NCBI GenBank assembly: GCA_021613375.1
Contig: CM038708.1
Span: 32,206,059 to 32,270,058, forward strand
DNA from: Megaleporinus macrocephalus
Taxonomy: Eukaryota > Chordata > Actinopteri > Characiformes > Anostomidae
Direction of reading: 5' to 3'
Length of the DNA stretch: 64,000 nt
The translations under genes were made by a program, and so were the position numbers. Position 1 is the stretch's first letter. Each line of letters opens with the position of its first letter. Shown here in pieces: positions 22,011 to 35,400 of the stretch. The notes beneath the pieces are model-generated. The model saw nothing but the letters and a program-made list of their open reading frames with translations. It searched no databases and was not told where the DNA came from.

Positions 22011-23469
22011 CTACGCAGTGTCTAGCTCTGTTTAATCTGATGAAGGCAAAGCTATGGTTGAGTGATGTGTATATATTTTCACTAAGACTCAATATATATG
22101 AACTTAGGAAATGAACTGAAACTACTGAAGTTATACCCCGACACCTGACACCTAGAGTCAGAACTAGATCTACAGTGTGTTTACAGTAATGTGTAGGCCC
22201 TATTCCATTTCAAGGCCTACAGAGTCTACTTAAGACTACAACTCAAGATTACAGCTTGCAACGCCTTAATCTTTGCTAAAAGAAGCCTTACACTTACCAA
22301 CCAATCCTGGATCTTGAGATTTATTTGATATTATATATATTTAAAGTTTTGAAAAATCAATGACAGTAACTTGCCCACTGATTTATGAACTATTACTGAA
22401 TCATAAGCCATAGGCTTGGACAACAGCCCAGCAGAGTGTGGGGTTAATCAGAATGTGGACGTATTAAATCTTCAGCTCCTACAAACACAACACTGCACTG
22501 CAAACTTTTTACAAACTCCATTCGACACAAAATGGAAGGTTTTACCTGCTGATTTCACCCCCACAACACCCACACTCCCTCTCCCCCTCCGTCTCTCGCA
22601 CCGCCCACTTGATCCCTGGACGCTCATTGCTAAAATGAGGCTGATATTGCCATAGTAACCACTGACCTATGAGGCTGAGGCAGTGGCTACTAATCCTCTG
22701 AAAGTGGCACAAGCATATTTGCTCATAAGAGGGTTTTTCCCTCATGCTCTGGAATTCTCGCCTTATTTTTCTCGGCCTTCATAACCTGAGGGAAGGGAAA
22801 CATCCCTGTCTTCAGCTGGAGCGGAAGAGACCCAGCAAGGCAAGTAACTTTGTAGCGATTAGAGTGCTTGTGTTTGTAGTCCTGTTGGGAGGGGGGGGAT
22901 TTGGAGAGTGTGTTCTGGTTTTAGTATCTTGGTACCAGTAGGACTGGTGGTTTCATGTCCAGGCAGCTGATGTCGAGTTAAAGCATTTCGATGGTTTATT
23001 CTTTGGAGGTGGGCAGGTTGGTCACTCCAGTGGTCAGAGTGTGCTGTGTGTGCTGGAGTTTGTTGTTTTGGGACCGCTCTGGCTGGCCATTGAGCAGTGA
23101 TTAAGACGCTGAGAGTGGGCAGAGGGGAGTTAACCCATTAAATCCTGTGACAAACAATGACCAGTGACATACTATTAATGATCCAGTAACTACTGTGAGC
23201 TAATTTCAGTAACTAGACTGAGGAATTAAAAGTATGGACCCACACACAGAGCAGTAGGGTTTAAGGGATTAGGAGTCTTTGCCTTTAACATGAGCATAAA
23301 CAAACATGGCCGTGTCCCATGACTGCTGTGAAAACATGCTACTGACTCCCCAGTACAGGGCATTCACGTACCCAGTTCAACATAAACCGGCTTAATGCCT
23401 TGAAGTATTAGTAATTATTAAACTCTTACCAGTCTGAAGTAATAAACTGCAATAAACATATTGTTAATA

Positions 23470-23690
23470 TCCAATGAAAAACATTTATCTCCATTTTTTT
23501 TTAAATATATTGCTACATCATTTCAACATGACATTGTATTTTATGATGCATGGACCAATATAAATGCTCCAAAACAGCTTGGGAAACAATCTGGCTTCAT
23601 TGACTTATATTGAAAATGAGGACTGTTTTTGTCCTCTCCTGCAAATTTGTCAATTTGGAGATACTTTCTTTCATTGAACAGCAACTATAT
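23470..23690 (-). repeat. dispersed repeat family 'D', reverse copy
   Basis: Contains CAATGAAAAACATTTATCTC, GGACCAATATAAATGCTCCA and GGAGATACTTTCTTTCATTG, complements of pieces in 13600-13880. Related to 39990-40160 and 27245-27460. Confidence 0.6.
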
Positions 23691-23754
23691 AAATTTAGAA
23701 CACCAGGAAAGTGACACTGCATCAATCAACAATCCTGGACATCAACAATATAGG

Positions 23755-24250
23755 TGTAACACTGGAGGAGACTGGAGAGGCGGATATAAGTGCAGATGAG
23801 GTTTAATACAGGACATGTTGAACAAGAGAACTTCTTTCAGACAAATGAAACAAAACTACTACAAAACAAACCAAATAACAAAGCTAGGGAATCAGGGCAA
23901 ATCTAATAAACAAGCAAACTACAGGAACTACCAAACACAGGACACGAGATCCGGGTAGGAAGCAAAAATAAACAGCAAAATGACGAACGACTACAAGTGG
24001 AAGACGGGGTATATAACAAGACAGGAAACACGGGACAGCTGGAACAGGAGGGACCACAGATCAAGAACAGGTGAGGGGTGGAAACAAGAGGAGCACATGA
24101 CCAAAACATAAACATGAGCACATGGGACAGACAGGGGAAGGTAAACAAAGACACTAAGGTGAGAAATGACAGAACAAAAACGAGAAAAGCAGGACAGAGC
24201 GGGACAATAGGATGTAAAACATGAAAATAATGCAGTTAAGCTAACCAAAG
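23755..24250 (-). repeat. dispersed repeat 'L' (solo-LTR-like or SINE-like), copy 1
   Basis: Shares AACAGGTGAGGGGTGGA and ATGACCAAAACA-type pieces with 31920-32610. Read on the minus strand it has a TATA-like GTTATATACCCC and ends with ATTAAACCTCATC and GCCTCTCCAGTC, an arrangement seen in solo LTRs and in some SINEs. No coding capacity. Confidence 0.5.
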
Positions 24251-24990
24251 ATCAGGAAAATACATTTCCAGGGTATGTAAGTGTTAAATGAGTGGAGCAT
24301 TTCAGACATAGCACAGACGTCTGAAGAGTTTGGAGTCTCTAAATGTCACCTCACATAAAGTGATGACGTGACCAGTTTTACAGTAGTTTAAGGTTTAGGC
24401 CTAAACTGTATAAAAAAAAAAACAAAACACTATTCCTATGACTATTTCATCATTATAAATACATAAAAACTCAGAAGACATGTATCATTACAGACCGCAA
24501 ATAAAATGGCAATATTTGAATAGTGTTATATATACAGTCCATAATATTAGTAACGACGTTACAATGCCATTCACTTACAATCCACCCTAAACTCTAACAG
24601 TACTTCTCAGCTATACACACACAGCATTGCTCTCATGCAACATAACTTTTTCTAAAACGTCCGTCATCTTTTCTTACTTTTATCTCTTATTTATCATTAA
24701 TGCGATCAGTTAAAAGTAACAAGATGTCTAGATACTGATCAAATAAAAACAAACAAAACTATTGTCTCACATGTGATGTAGTCATAATAATCAATATGCT
24801 AACGGTAGCTTAGTAACTTACATTAATGCCCTGTCAACATTTCTCACTGCCCACCTGCTTGGATATCTCCTCACCCTCCTTTACTGGCTCATTCATACAT
24901 CACATTTACAAAAACAGTGAGTTAATGTGGAGCTCTGTCGACTGTACAAGTTAACGCTTTATGTGGGGGTCACTGGTCTAAATTACTACA

Positions 24991-25725
24991 GATATACACC
25001 AATCAGCTGTAACATTACCATGATAGCATTATTTTCAGCTCCACCTACCATATAGGAGCACTTTGTAGTTCTGTAATTACAGACTGTAGTCCATCTGTTT
25101 CTCTGCAGGCTACAATAGAGCAGGTATTATTAGGGAGATGGATCATTCTCAGCACTGCAGTGACACTCACGTGCTGGTGGTGTGTTGTTCTGGTATGAGT
25201 GGATCAGACACAACAGTGCTTCTGGAGTGTCCACTCACTGTCCACTCTATTAGACACTCCTGCTTTGTTGACCACCTTGTAGGTGCAGAGTCAGAAATGA
25301 GAGCTCATCTACTGCTGCTCAGTGTGTGTTGGTCATCCTCTAGACCGTCATCAGTGTGGTTACAGGACACTGTTGTCTGGATAGTTTTGGTTGCTGTACG
25401 ATTCTCAGCCCAGCAGTGACACTGAGGTGTTTGAACACTCCAACAGCACTGCTGTGTCTGATCCACTCACACCAGCACAACACACACTAACACACCACCA
25501 CGTCAGCAGTGTCACTGCAGGGCTGATTATGATCCACCGTACAAATAATACCTGCTCTGTGGTGGTCCTGTGGGGGTCCTGACCACTGAAAAACAGGGTA
25601 AATTGGGGCAAACAAAGTATACAGAGGACTACAGTCTGTATATGGTAGGTGGAGCTGATAAAACAGTTAATGAGAGTTGAAACAAGGGGGGGATTTTAGT
25701 GTCATGGCTGATCGTTGTACATTTA
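24991..25725. mobile_element. long palindromic MITE, copy 1
   Basis: Left end TACACCAATCAGCTGTAACA and right end CATGGCTGATCGTTGTACA are imperfect inverted repeats, and the interior is also largely palindromic: CAGCACTGCAGTGACACT near 25149 against AGTGTCACTGCAGGGCTGA near 25508, and GGATCAGACACAACAGTGCT near 25200 against CAGCACTGCTGTGTCTGATCC near 25445. Same element at about 57345-58105. Widespread in fish; short frames across it are chance products. Confidence 0.8.
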
Positions 25726-26277
25726 GCTGTAACATTTACAGCAGCCCAAAACACAACCGGCCCACCAGGAATTCCCCCAACTTTCCCAGTTACCCACTCT
25801 GACCTTGTCTAAATAAATATAAGCTGTTGTTAAATAGTCTGGTGATTCTTATACTTCTCCATACTCCTGCATGGTCCACTAGGTCCCTGTATAAGTACCT
25901 CTGAATGCAGTGTTTTAACATTGCTGTTCTTCACTGTGCGCTCTTTCTCTGGTTTGATCTGCTTTGGGGGAGTCAGTCTAAGAGTGTGTGTGTGGAGCTC
26001 ATTAGTGTCGGAGGGGCCTCTCTCTGTCCTGCTGTTCCTGAGGCCATTAGAAAAGCCCCTTAATTACAATTCATTCAAAAGAAGGCCCTCCCCCTTGTCT
26101 CCCTGCTCTTCACGTGCTGTAGTTTCTCTCTGTCTCTCGACTCCTTGCTGGCGTCTTTGCTCCGCTCTCTGGTTATAACTGCACGTTTTCTTTATTTTCT
26201 GTTTTCTGTGCAGGTCAGTGTTAGTGTCAGTGTTAGTGTGTGTGAGTGTGTGTGTGCGTGCATGTGTGTTTACTGCA

Positions 26278-26463
26278 ATGTATAGGTTGTGCAGGCCGTG
26301 GCCTCTGCTGGGGCTTCTGAGTGCTTTGAGCAGTTGGTTGCCATCAGTAATGGGAAGTCAGGGGACTTTGCGACGGGCAGATGTGGGTCCGCTGGTTAGC
26401 GAACTCTTCCAGGCCGTCCGGTGTCCAGAGCGCCTCGGTGGAAGCCAGCAGCTCTGTGAGAAG
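26278..26463 (+). CDS. slc39a12: slc39a12 exon 1: signal peptide and start of ectodomain
   Basis: Begins with a hydrophobic signal ([12 protein letters not shown]) and ends LCEK|GTAAGA. The start fits the family, but an additional non-coding 5' exon is likely: a TTTCTGTGCAG acceptor-like site sits at about 26203-26213, and GT-rich repeats separate it from the ATG. Confidence 0.85.
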
Positions 26464-29400
26464 GTAAGAGAGAGAGATCTAAACAAGCAGCTGATCCAAA
26501 AACTACACGAATGAAACTTACTATTAGAACCAAATTATAGTTCACACCAAATCTGATTTCAACCTGGATTTAATTTAAAACAGATGTAATAAATAAAGAT
26601 ATTTATTATTTGGACATAAATGTATACTATAATGTATATGAATGAAAATAAATGGAATGTGTTGGGGCAGGGGTGTGTTTACCACTGGGTTATTACCTTC
26701 CTTGAGAACAATATTTATTTAATATAGGAGCACTTTCTTGCTAAGAAGCCACACAGTTGTAACACGACATTAACATTGTCTTACTGAAACATCCCTGAAA
26801 AAGACGTAGTTTAGAAGGAAACAGATGTTGCTCTAAAATGCGTATGTGCCCCTCAGCATCAACAACAGGTTTTCTGTTAAGAATGCTCTGGCTTATGAAT
26901 GTCAGGTTATGCATATAACCATTGTTCCCTGAAGGAGAGGAACGAGGTACAACACAAGTATGGGATATCACGCCCTTACTTGTGTTGTACCGAGTGAATC
27001 GACTGAAGGGGAACGTCAGGTTATGCATATAACCAATGTTCCCTGAAGGAGAGGAACGAGGTACAACACAAGTAAGTGCGTGATATTCCATACTTGTGTT
27101 GTACCAAGTGAACTGAAGGGGAACTTTGTGTTAGTAAAAATCAGGATGGTCTTGTTCCTCTTTAGCCCGGACAGCAGGATGTTCATCATTCCCAAAATGA
27201 GAAGTTGACCCATCAGACCCATGAGCTTCAGTTCTGAGAAGTTGGGGCGTTTCTGTATGTTAACATCGTCAATATACAAAGAAAAACATTTTTGTCGTTT
27301 TCTATTTTTTTCGATTTTCTTCTGAAAAAATGTATAATGAATGGACCAATAGGTTCCTTTGACTTTCATTAAAAGTAAAGCAGTTTTTCCCCTCTTCTGT
27401 AAAGTTGCCATTGTGGAGATACTTGTTTACTCTGTGAACAATATACAGTTTCTACGTATTAGAGCCTTAACATGCTGTGACAACCTGTGTTTACTGACAA
27501 GCGCTTTGTAAAGTATTCACAATCACATGTGGTTATTGTCATTACAGCAGCATGTCAGGTTTTTAATGCAGTGTCTCTTAAGGGCTTGAGTGGTTATTCA
27601 CAGAGATACCTCCAAATTCCCTAATTCTCTAGATCTTTTGATGTTACTATGCAGCACAGACAGTAAAAGCCCTGTAAATGTCCTGTTAGGACACAACTTT
27701 TGCTGGATGCCTATTTTCTTGATTATATATAGTCTTCATTCTGTTTTTATGTAAATAAAGGACTAACTGAGTTTACAAATCAGTGCTTTCTGCTGTTATA
27801 TGAATTTAACCCCCAACTTTAGGACTTTGTTATACAAATAATTGCTCATGAAGTAATCATTGTATTTATATATAATTGGTTGCTATATGCGGCGGCACAG
27901 TGGTGTAGTGGTTACCACTGGCCCCTAACAGCAAAAAGCGGAAGATAATGGATGGATGGATGGATGGATAGATGGATGGATGAATGATTGCTATATGCTG
28001 TAGGCAGTGTCAACTGACTTTTGGAGTTTATTGCTTTATAGGTACTCAGAGATAAAGCCTGGTGCTGGAGGACGTTTTAAAGTATAGTGAAGAGAGCATA
28101 GTCAGATATGTCTAATTAGTCCTTTGATTAACAAGAAACATATAATTATAGAATATAGAATATAGAAATAATATAAATAATTCAGCTTCTAGTTAGATCA
28201 GATGGAAGCTTCAGACTTTCATCACTTTACAGAACAGGTTTCTACAGTGGCAGCATGCATGCTTTGCAGCTGTCATGGGTCAATGGGTCATGGAAACCCA
28301 TTTAGCCAACACTGCTTTAGTTCTAATGCAGGTCTCATAAATAGGTCACGTATAAACAAAACATATTATCTGCAGTTACTCTGTGTATGGCACGTTTTGG
28401 GGTTTAGCTTTTCTTCCTCCTAGAATTAGAAGTGGAACTCATGGAATGCATCAGAGAACTCTGTATACAACTAAGTACGTGCAGCTTTCAGCTGAGTGTT
28501 TGTGTATGTACGTGATTAGCTGAGTACAAAGCCTGTCCACAAACCTCAAAGAGCTGCTCAGTGCCACGCTTTACTGACAGAGGCAAAGAGGCCTATTGTG
28601 CAAATGTGTGTGTGTGTGTGTGTGTGTGTGGGAGAGAGAAAGAGAGACAGAGAGGGTCCACTTTATTGAGCGAGGGGATTTATCTCTCATCTCAATCAAG
28701 CTTTGCATCAATGACTAATTTCACGCTCTCTCAGAGGTCCCAAGTTTGGAATCTGTTTCACAGGTGACAGTTATTTGATGGAGTGGGCCCTAAACAAACT
28801 CCCCCAGAACCTTCATAGCATCTCCTCCATCTCTGCCTTCATCAAGTGAAAAGTTACACATCCTCTACAGAGAACATGTTTTAATGCACAGTTCTGTTTA
28901 CTTGCTGAATTAAACATACTAAGGAATAAAAAGTTATGGAGCATATTTATTTTATCAATATGTTAAACCTTAGAAAACAAACAGACAATGTGCAATAAAA
29001 TCCAAAAATCAAATTGAGGTTTGCTATGTACAGAGGATGCATATTTTATATTTATATTTTAAAATCAACAAAACAAGTTCGTTGACTGGGAGTGTTACAT
29101 TTTGCATAAGCTTTTCTCTTTATCCAGCTGCTGTCTCCTTTCTCTGTATCTGTGTTGCTTTCCTGTTTTGTTTCCTTGTAGATTCGTTATCTGTTTTATG
29201 TTGAATTTTGTGGCTTTATCTTAATATCCTAATACTTCTAATGTGCGTATCTTGTATCAAGTGACCTTAAACTTAGAAAAGGTACTATACCGACTCCATT
29301 TTTTTTACATTAATGATTCTCAATTAGCTCATACTGTGGTTTTCTGACTTGGCTTGTGTTTTTAACTGCTCTCTGGAGGCTCTACTTGGCATGTTTGACA

Positions 29401-32400
29401 ACTACAAGCTTGGACTGTTTTTCATTATAGCCTTGAACTTAGTTTTTCCCTACGAGTGTCTGAATTATTAAGACTAGAGATGGACAGATCAGCGTTTTTG
29501 AGGCCGATTCCGAGCGCCGATTACCTTCTAGCGCGATCAGCCGATAGCCGATACCGTTAGAGGGTGGGTTATGCGCCACAGCAGGGCTACATGTAGTTAT
29601 TTTAGCGCAAGCAAGTCATGAAACATAGTTGAAACTGGTTTATTACCATTTTTAACAAGCTCATATGAAACAGCACAATATTTTTAACAAAATTATCCGT
29701 AAATAAACTAAGTAAGTCAAACAAATATCCCCAATACTGCAATCATTCAATTTAGACCCTTAAAAAAACGAAAAGCTTAAAATAAATGCAGTAAAAACTG
29801 CAGTCATTAAACGCAGACTCCCGTTATTTTAAACGATAATCTGTAATCATTAAATGTAGATGTATATAATGTATATAATGTATATAATATATAATAATGT
29901 ATATAATAAATGAAATAAATTAATTAATGAGTAAATAAAATGACACCAGCGTTAGACGTGCTTTCTGTAGTGCAGTATGCACTGTTCCAGAGGGTGCTGT
30001 TTGGGACACAGCCTTACTGTTTAACATTAATGTCTAACATTGGTTTACTACCTTACCTGCAGTTGAATCAGGTTAAAGGTAATATTTAGGGGATAGGGTG
30101 GGCTTTGATTCATATTAGCAAATGTGTCCCTCCCAATGTCAAACAATGGCCACTCCTACGCCCTTGGAAATTAGGCTCATTTGTTTAACGCCATCGATCG
30201 GCTCTCGGGATCGGCTAAATTGGAGAAATATCGGCTGATCACATGTTTTGATTTAAAAACAGCCGATACCGATACATAGCCAATCGATCCTTCCATCTCT
30301 AATTCTGACAGTTGGGAGGTCACCATCTTAAACCTTAAAACTCTATTTTCTGAAGTTAATTCACTAAAAAATAAAATGCTAAAAATGCTGTCCTACATTT
30401 TTGTCACTACCAAAACATTGTCCTTTTTTAGTTTTAGTCCTTTGGTCTAAGTCCAAGTGAGTTTTAACTATTTCTGTAGAACGATGCATACAAGTGCTAT
30501 AAAAATATGAAACTAATTTTTATATATATATATTTTTTTCCATGACTATAGTGCCTCCCTGAAGATAGATTACTGTCGATACTTGAGGACGATGGAAGGG
30601 ACTACATCAGCGAAGAGGATTACCTTAAAATTTCTACCGTGCTCCTCTACTATATCATCAACATGAGTCACCTCTGCTCATCCAACTCTTCCTCCCCTGC
30701 ACCATCATCTCCTGATTACTCATACAGTCTCCGGGCTCTGACCACGCTCCACTCACTGGAAGATGGTGGATTCCTCTCAGCCAATGAAACAGAGAGCATC
30801 TTGCAAGCCATCAACCAAAACTACCAACCACTGGAAAGACCGGCTTCTAGAAACACACAGGTTAAAGGTCACATCCTCAACAGCCCTTGTATGTATTTAT
30901 GTAATGTATTTGCATAAAGCTGCACTATGTGAAGTTCATTTGTTAAAGTACACACAATTACACATTTCCTTACATAGTGTAGCTTTTAAATAGTCTATGA
31001 TCTGAAAGTCAGATGCTGGATCGACAATGAATACTTGGCAGTTTGAATGATAACGCAAGCAGAAGCCTATTTATACACGTTTTTGCTATAAAACTCTTTC
31101 ATATTATTTTTTCATCTTTTTAAAACTAGTTGTGTATTGTTTCATAAGGCAGTATTTTCACAGTTGTTGTAAACGTAATGCATAGTTGGCTATTGTTCTT
31201 TTATGTACATTTTTATTGTTTAGCCCCCTGATTGCTCAATCAGTCATCAAAATAATCAGTGGTTGCTCGATTACTGATATGATCCATAGCCTGAAACTTT
31301 TACTGCTGATTGTTATGGCAACAGATGATGTTATAAGTGTTTCTGTGTTATCAGTGTATCGATGCAGTTCACTTGATGACGGAAGTGGGTGTGACTGACA
31401 GCAGAGGCGTGGCTTCCTCCTCTGTACCTCAATTGGCTGCGGCCATTATAAATCATCTACGTCAGGGCCACTGTTTAAGCAGAAGGAACCTCCCTTCACC
31501 TGCTTTCTTCACCGACTACATCTTCCAGTCTCTCAACTGCACCAGTGACCTGCATATCGTGGGTAAATATACAATAAAACCAGCTTAAACAGGAAGAAAC
31601 ACTGTCAATCCTGGGTGCATCATATACCAACAGCTGATGTGTCAGAACGTACAAAAGGTTTAAACAAGCAGTGAATACTGAACTTCTTCAAGGAGAGGTC
31701 TGGAAATAGGTTAAGCAAATTTTAAATATAGTTTACTTTTAATATATACAGCACTTTTCATCATAGTTTAAAAACAACAACATGCCTCATACAGCAAAGT
31801 AACTAAAACATTGGAAAGTTTATGGTCTATTTGAGACTGTGTTACCATTACACTCTAGGCTGGGATTTGGCCTTCTTTTCATATTGCTCTTATGTCCTCT
31901 TTAAAAAAATATATATATATATGGCTATGTCATGCTGGGTGCAAGGAGCAGACGTAAATGCAAACGCCAGCTTTAACAAGTATTTAATGAAAAAACAAAA
32001 ATGAAATGCTAAGAACGTAAAAACCACAAACAAAACAAAAATAACTATACAAGCTAAATAAGCAGGCACACAGGCAAAATACTGAATCAAGAAACACAGA
32101 AATCACAAACATGACAAAGCTCACAGAAAGAACCACAGGGAAGATATGACACAACGTAAACAGTCAGGCGAGGACTGGCAGGGCAGGGCGTGACAGGCTA
32201 CCTGTAACGGTGATAAAGATGTGGGAGACGGATACACTGGCATATGTCTTTTAATAATGGAAATGATAGAAATGAACAGAAATGATGGAAATGAACAGAA
32301 ATGAACATACGAAGGGGCAAAGAAACAAACAGACTGACTAGATAAAGGAGAACAAGAAAACAGGAAATATAGGCTTACTACGACCAACTGAAAACATCAA

Positions 32401-35400
32401 GCCACATAGTAGACAGGTAGCAAACAAAGGATATATATATAGGACACATAATAAGAAACACCTGGGCACACTAGGAGGAAACATGGACTCGAAACAGGTG
32501 AGGGGTGGAGACAAGGTTGGACACGTGACCAAAACAAACAGCTGCACATGGCAATGACAGGACAACGTAAACAACAACATAGACGGAACGAGATATGGCA
32601 TGACACCACCCAAGTTCAGATTAGTACATAAATGATACTCATGCCAGTTATTAACAGTAAATTTATGAACAAATCACTCAGTAAAAAGGAAAGGATAAAG
32701 AATAACATCACAGCTCCACAAAATGAAAATTCCTGTTCAGGCAGGAATGACACTGTTATACCAATTAAAAAATGCTTTGGCAAGACTGCATTCTCTGATC
32801 ATTAAGTCTGCTAAATACATATGGCTATGTAAAATCATTCCCTGATCCATATTTACAGTTTGAATTTAAGTTTATACAAGGATTATAGCTGATTATAATT
32901 GGCAAAATAACCTTATTTGTATTTGTAATGGCCTAAAGCACGTGATAATGGCCAGCTACTGATAATAGCCCCATGTATCCGAATATAAATACACCAGAAT
33001 ACATGAATACAGGCTCATTAATGTCACTTCATTCAGATTTGGAACAGCTATTGCACCAGCTTGGCGTAGGAGGAGGTGTGGCTCGAAGCTCACGTGGCAG
33101 GGAGAGGAGGAGCACAACCAGACCGGCCCCAAACTTACTGGACACATGCAACCAGGAGTTGAAAGGATCCAAGGACTGGACACAGGTATGATGATGATGA
33201 TTAGGATGCAAAAGAAACAGTTCAACAGAGAAATCAAACTCTGCTGGACTGTGTGACCTTCCAGGACAGTCTTGTAACCGAGTAGCACTACCTGCGTGTG
33301 CTCTATAATAACTGCTTTTATAGGAACTCTCTGGCCAAAACGTAAAAATGTTATCATTAGTACAACTATCACAGCTAGCTTAGTCTTCTGCTTGAAACAG
33401 AATATAAGTATCTGCAGCAAAAATCTCTCAGTGGAATAATTAATGTTATTGTGAAAATAACTATGCTGTTATTACAAATAACAACACTTCTTAACAAATC
33501 AGATAAAAATAACTGCTGCATTATAACTGTTAGAACTACTTGGGAGGAATGCTTTTGAGCCAGATTGTGGGGTCGGAACCAACTGTTGTATTATATATCA
33601 TAACATATACTATGATGTATTCATAAAAAGAAGCAAGTATAGAGACCATGTAAACAGCAAGCAGTGTATAATAACTGCATGAACTGTATACCAACAGGTA
33701 GAAGATTGGATCTCTGTCTACACCATTATTTCATTTATTTATTTTTACTAAATGTCTCTCCTTATTCTTCTTAGTCTGATGTGTATTTAATTTTAAAAAA
33801 TGCTGCACTCGTATTGTTTTATATTCTTATATTTTTGAAGCACTATTGTTTTTGGTGTGTTTTGTTCAGAGGCTATTTTGTAATTTTGTAATCATTAGTA
33901 CAACTATCACAGCTAGCTTAGTCTTCCTACAGCAGTGCTGAGTGGGACTGTTTAGTTTTAAAAACTAGGACAACCTCCTGTTGATGATGAATCTTGAAGG
34001 TGGGTGGGAGCTGCAGCTGCTCTAGGGTGTTTTGGTGGGTGGCTGTTTTGAATCATGATTATTAATGTTTTAGCTGGCGAATGTTACAGGAAGGTAGATA
34101 TTAACTGAAGCTGAATATCTTATTGATGCCAGACTAGACCAGGATGAGAACATAGCTCTAACAGAGAATACATGCACATAACTAACAAACAAACAGCAAC
34201 AAAACATGTTAACAAGAAGAAGAACTCACTAAACAAAAATGCCAAATGATGCTAAGCTAAGCTAATATCAAAGACCAAAGATAAAAAATGTAAGAAGAAA
34301 GTGTAATCTGATTGTTGAGTCTGACATGAACCATTTCCTGGGCTAAAAAATTCATGAAACACATAACTTACACTGCTTTGTTTATTTATTGTATCACTGT
34401 GAGCTAAAAAAGACTCAATTCATTTCCACTCCGTTTATTAATATGTGAGTCTGAGCCTCTACTGAGTCGCTGAGTTTCTGTCTTTTCAGCACGCTGTGGT
34501 TGTGTGTTCCTTTTTTGTTTGTGTCCGTTTTAGTGCTTTCCTTGTGAAGAGAAAGAGAAGAATTGGCTGCAGTTGATAAGCTAAGTGGGAATTCTTAGAT
34601 AAAACAAATAAAAAAAGAATAATTTTTTGTGTCAGTGGACTAAGCTAATTAACATTCGTACACACTGGCAAAGCCAGACTGTGTTAACTGCAGCCATTCC
34701 CTCTTCTCTTACCGCTTACAAGGAAAGCGCTAGAATGACAAATTAAGATTTTTTTGGACTTAGCCAGAGCAGCAGAGGCTAGGCCCCAGACATGAAGACA
34801 GACATCTCCGGAAGAGGTGGCTAGTATGTGTGAAGAACCAGAATAACGCAGACGCTTGCAGTAAAAAAAGAGTTTAAAGCTCTAATCGATATCCACACAC
34901 ATATTTAAAAAACAGGCGAAGGCGATATACACAGGCAATCAAAGTCCAAAGGGCAATAACAAAAGGGAAATAAAGTCCAGAAGGAAAACAGAGTCAAAAA
35001 CCAGAATATTAATAACGATATATATGAACTGCTCAGTCGTTCTCAGTAGAAGCAAAACCTCACAAAGTACATGACTAAAACCCCAGGCTTTAAAACAAGC
35101 AGATCTTCTTCGAACAGTACTAAACCAAACTGTATTAAATCAAAGAAGAATAAAATGGTGTTTTATCACGACAAAAAGTATTTAAATGCTAGTTTTATTC
35201 CTGGATGGCCCTGAAATAACCCATACCATGGGGAGACATAGTATATGAACATTGTTGAAGAGATTATACATAGAAACTAAGCTGTAAGCACAGCTTATTT
35301 TAAGTTCACTGTTTCAGTGATCAGTTTATATATATTCTCCTCAACGGCCTACAGCAGTTTAGCTCTGTGCACTCATGCTAAAGAGAGCCTTGACTGCTGG

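Larger units (their letters stand above)
18600..26200. other. mrc1-slc39a12 intergenic spacer
   Basis: Apart from the elements listed separately, no gene is supported. The stretch 22400-22900 is somewhat GC-richer and could include a distal non-coding exon or promoter of slc39a12, but nothing in the sequence decides this. Confidence 0.5.
26464..30551. other. slc39a12 intron 1 (4.1 kb)
   Basis: Repeat-filled: tandem hairpin units at 26903-27122, family D copy at 27245-27460, a SINE/LINE-tail fragment at 27885-27985, a GT microsatellite at 28604-28632 and a TIR element at 29470-30302. No coding exon recognised. Confidence 0.6.

Noticed and set aside
25138..25582. Frames of 63-93 codons with many Ser/Val/Cys
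   Set aside because: They cover the palindromic MITE, recur at 57496-57891 with frame differences, and match no domain.
32121..32613. Minus-strand frames rich in Phe/Leu/Pro/Cys
   Set aside because: They lie in dispersed repeat 'L', with no start context, splice structure or domain.
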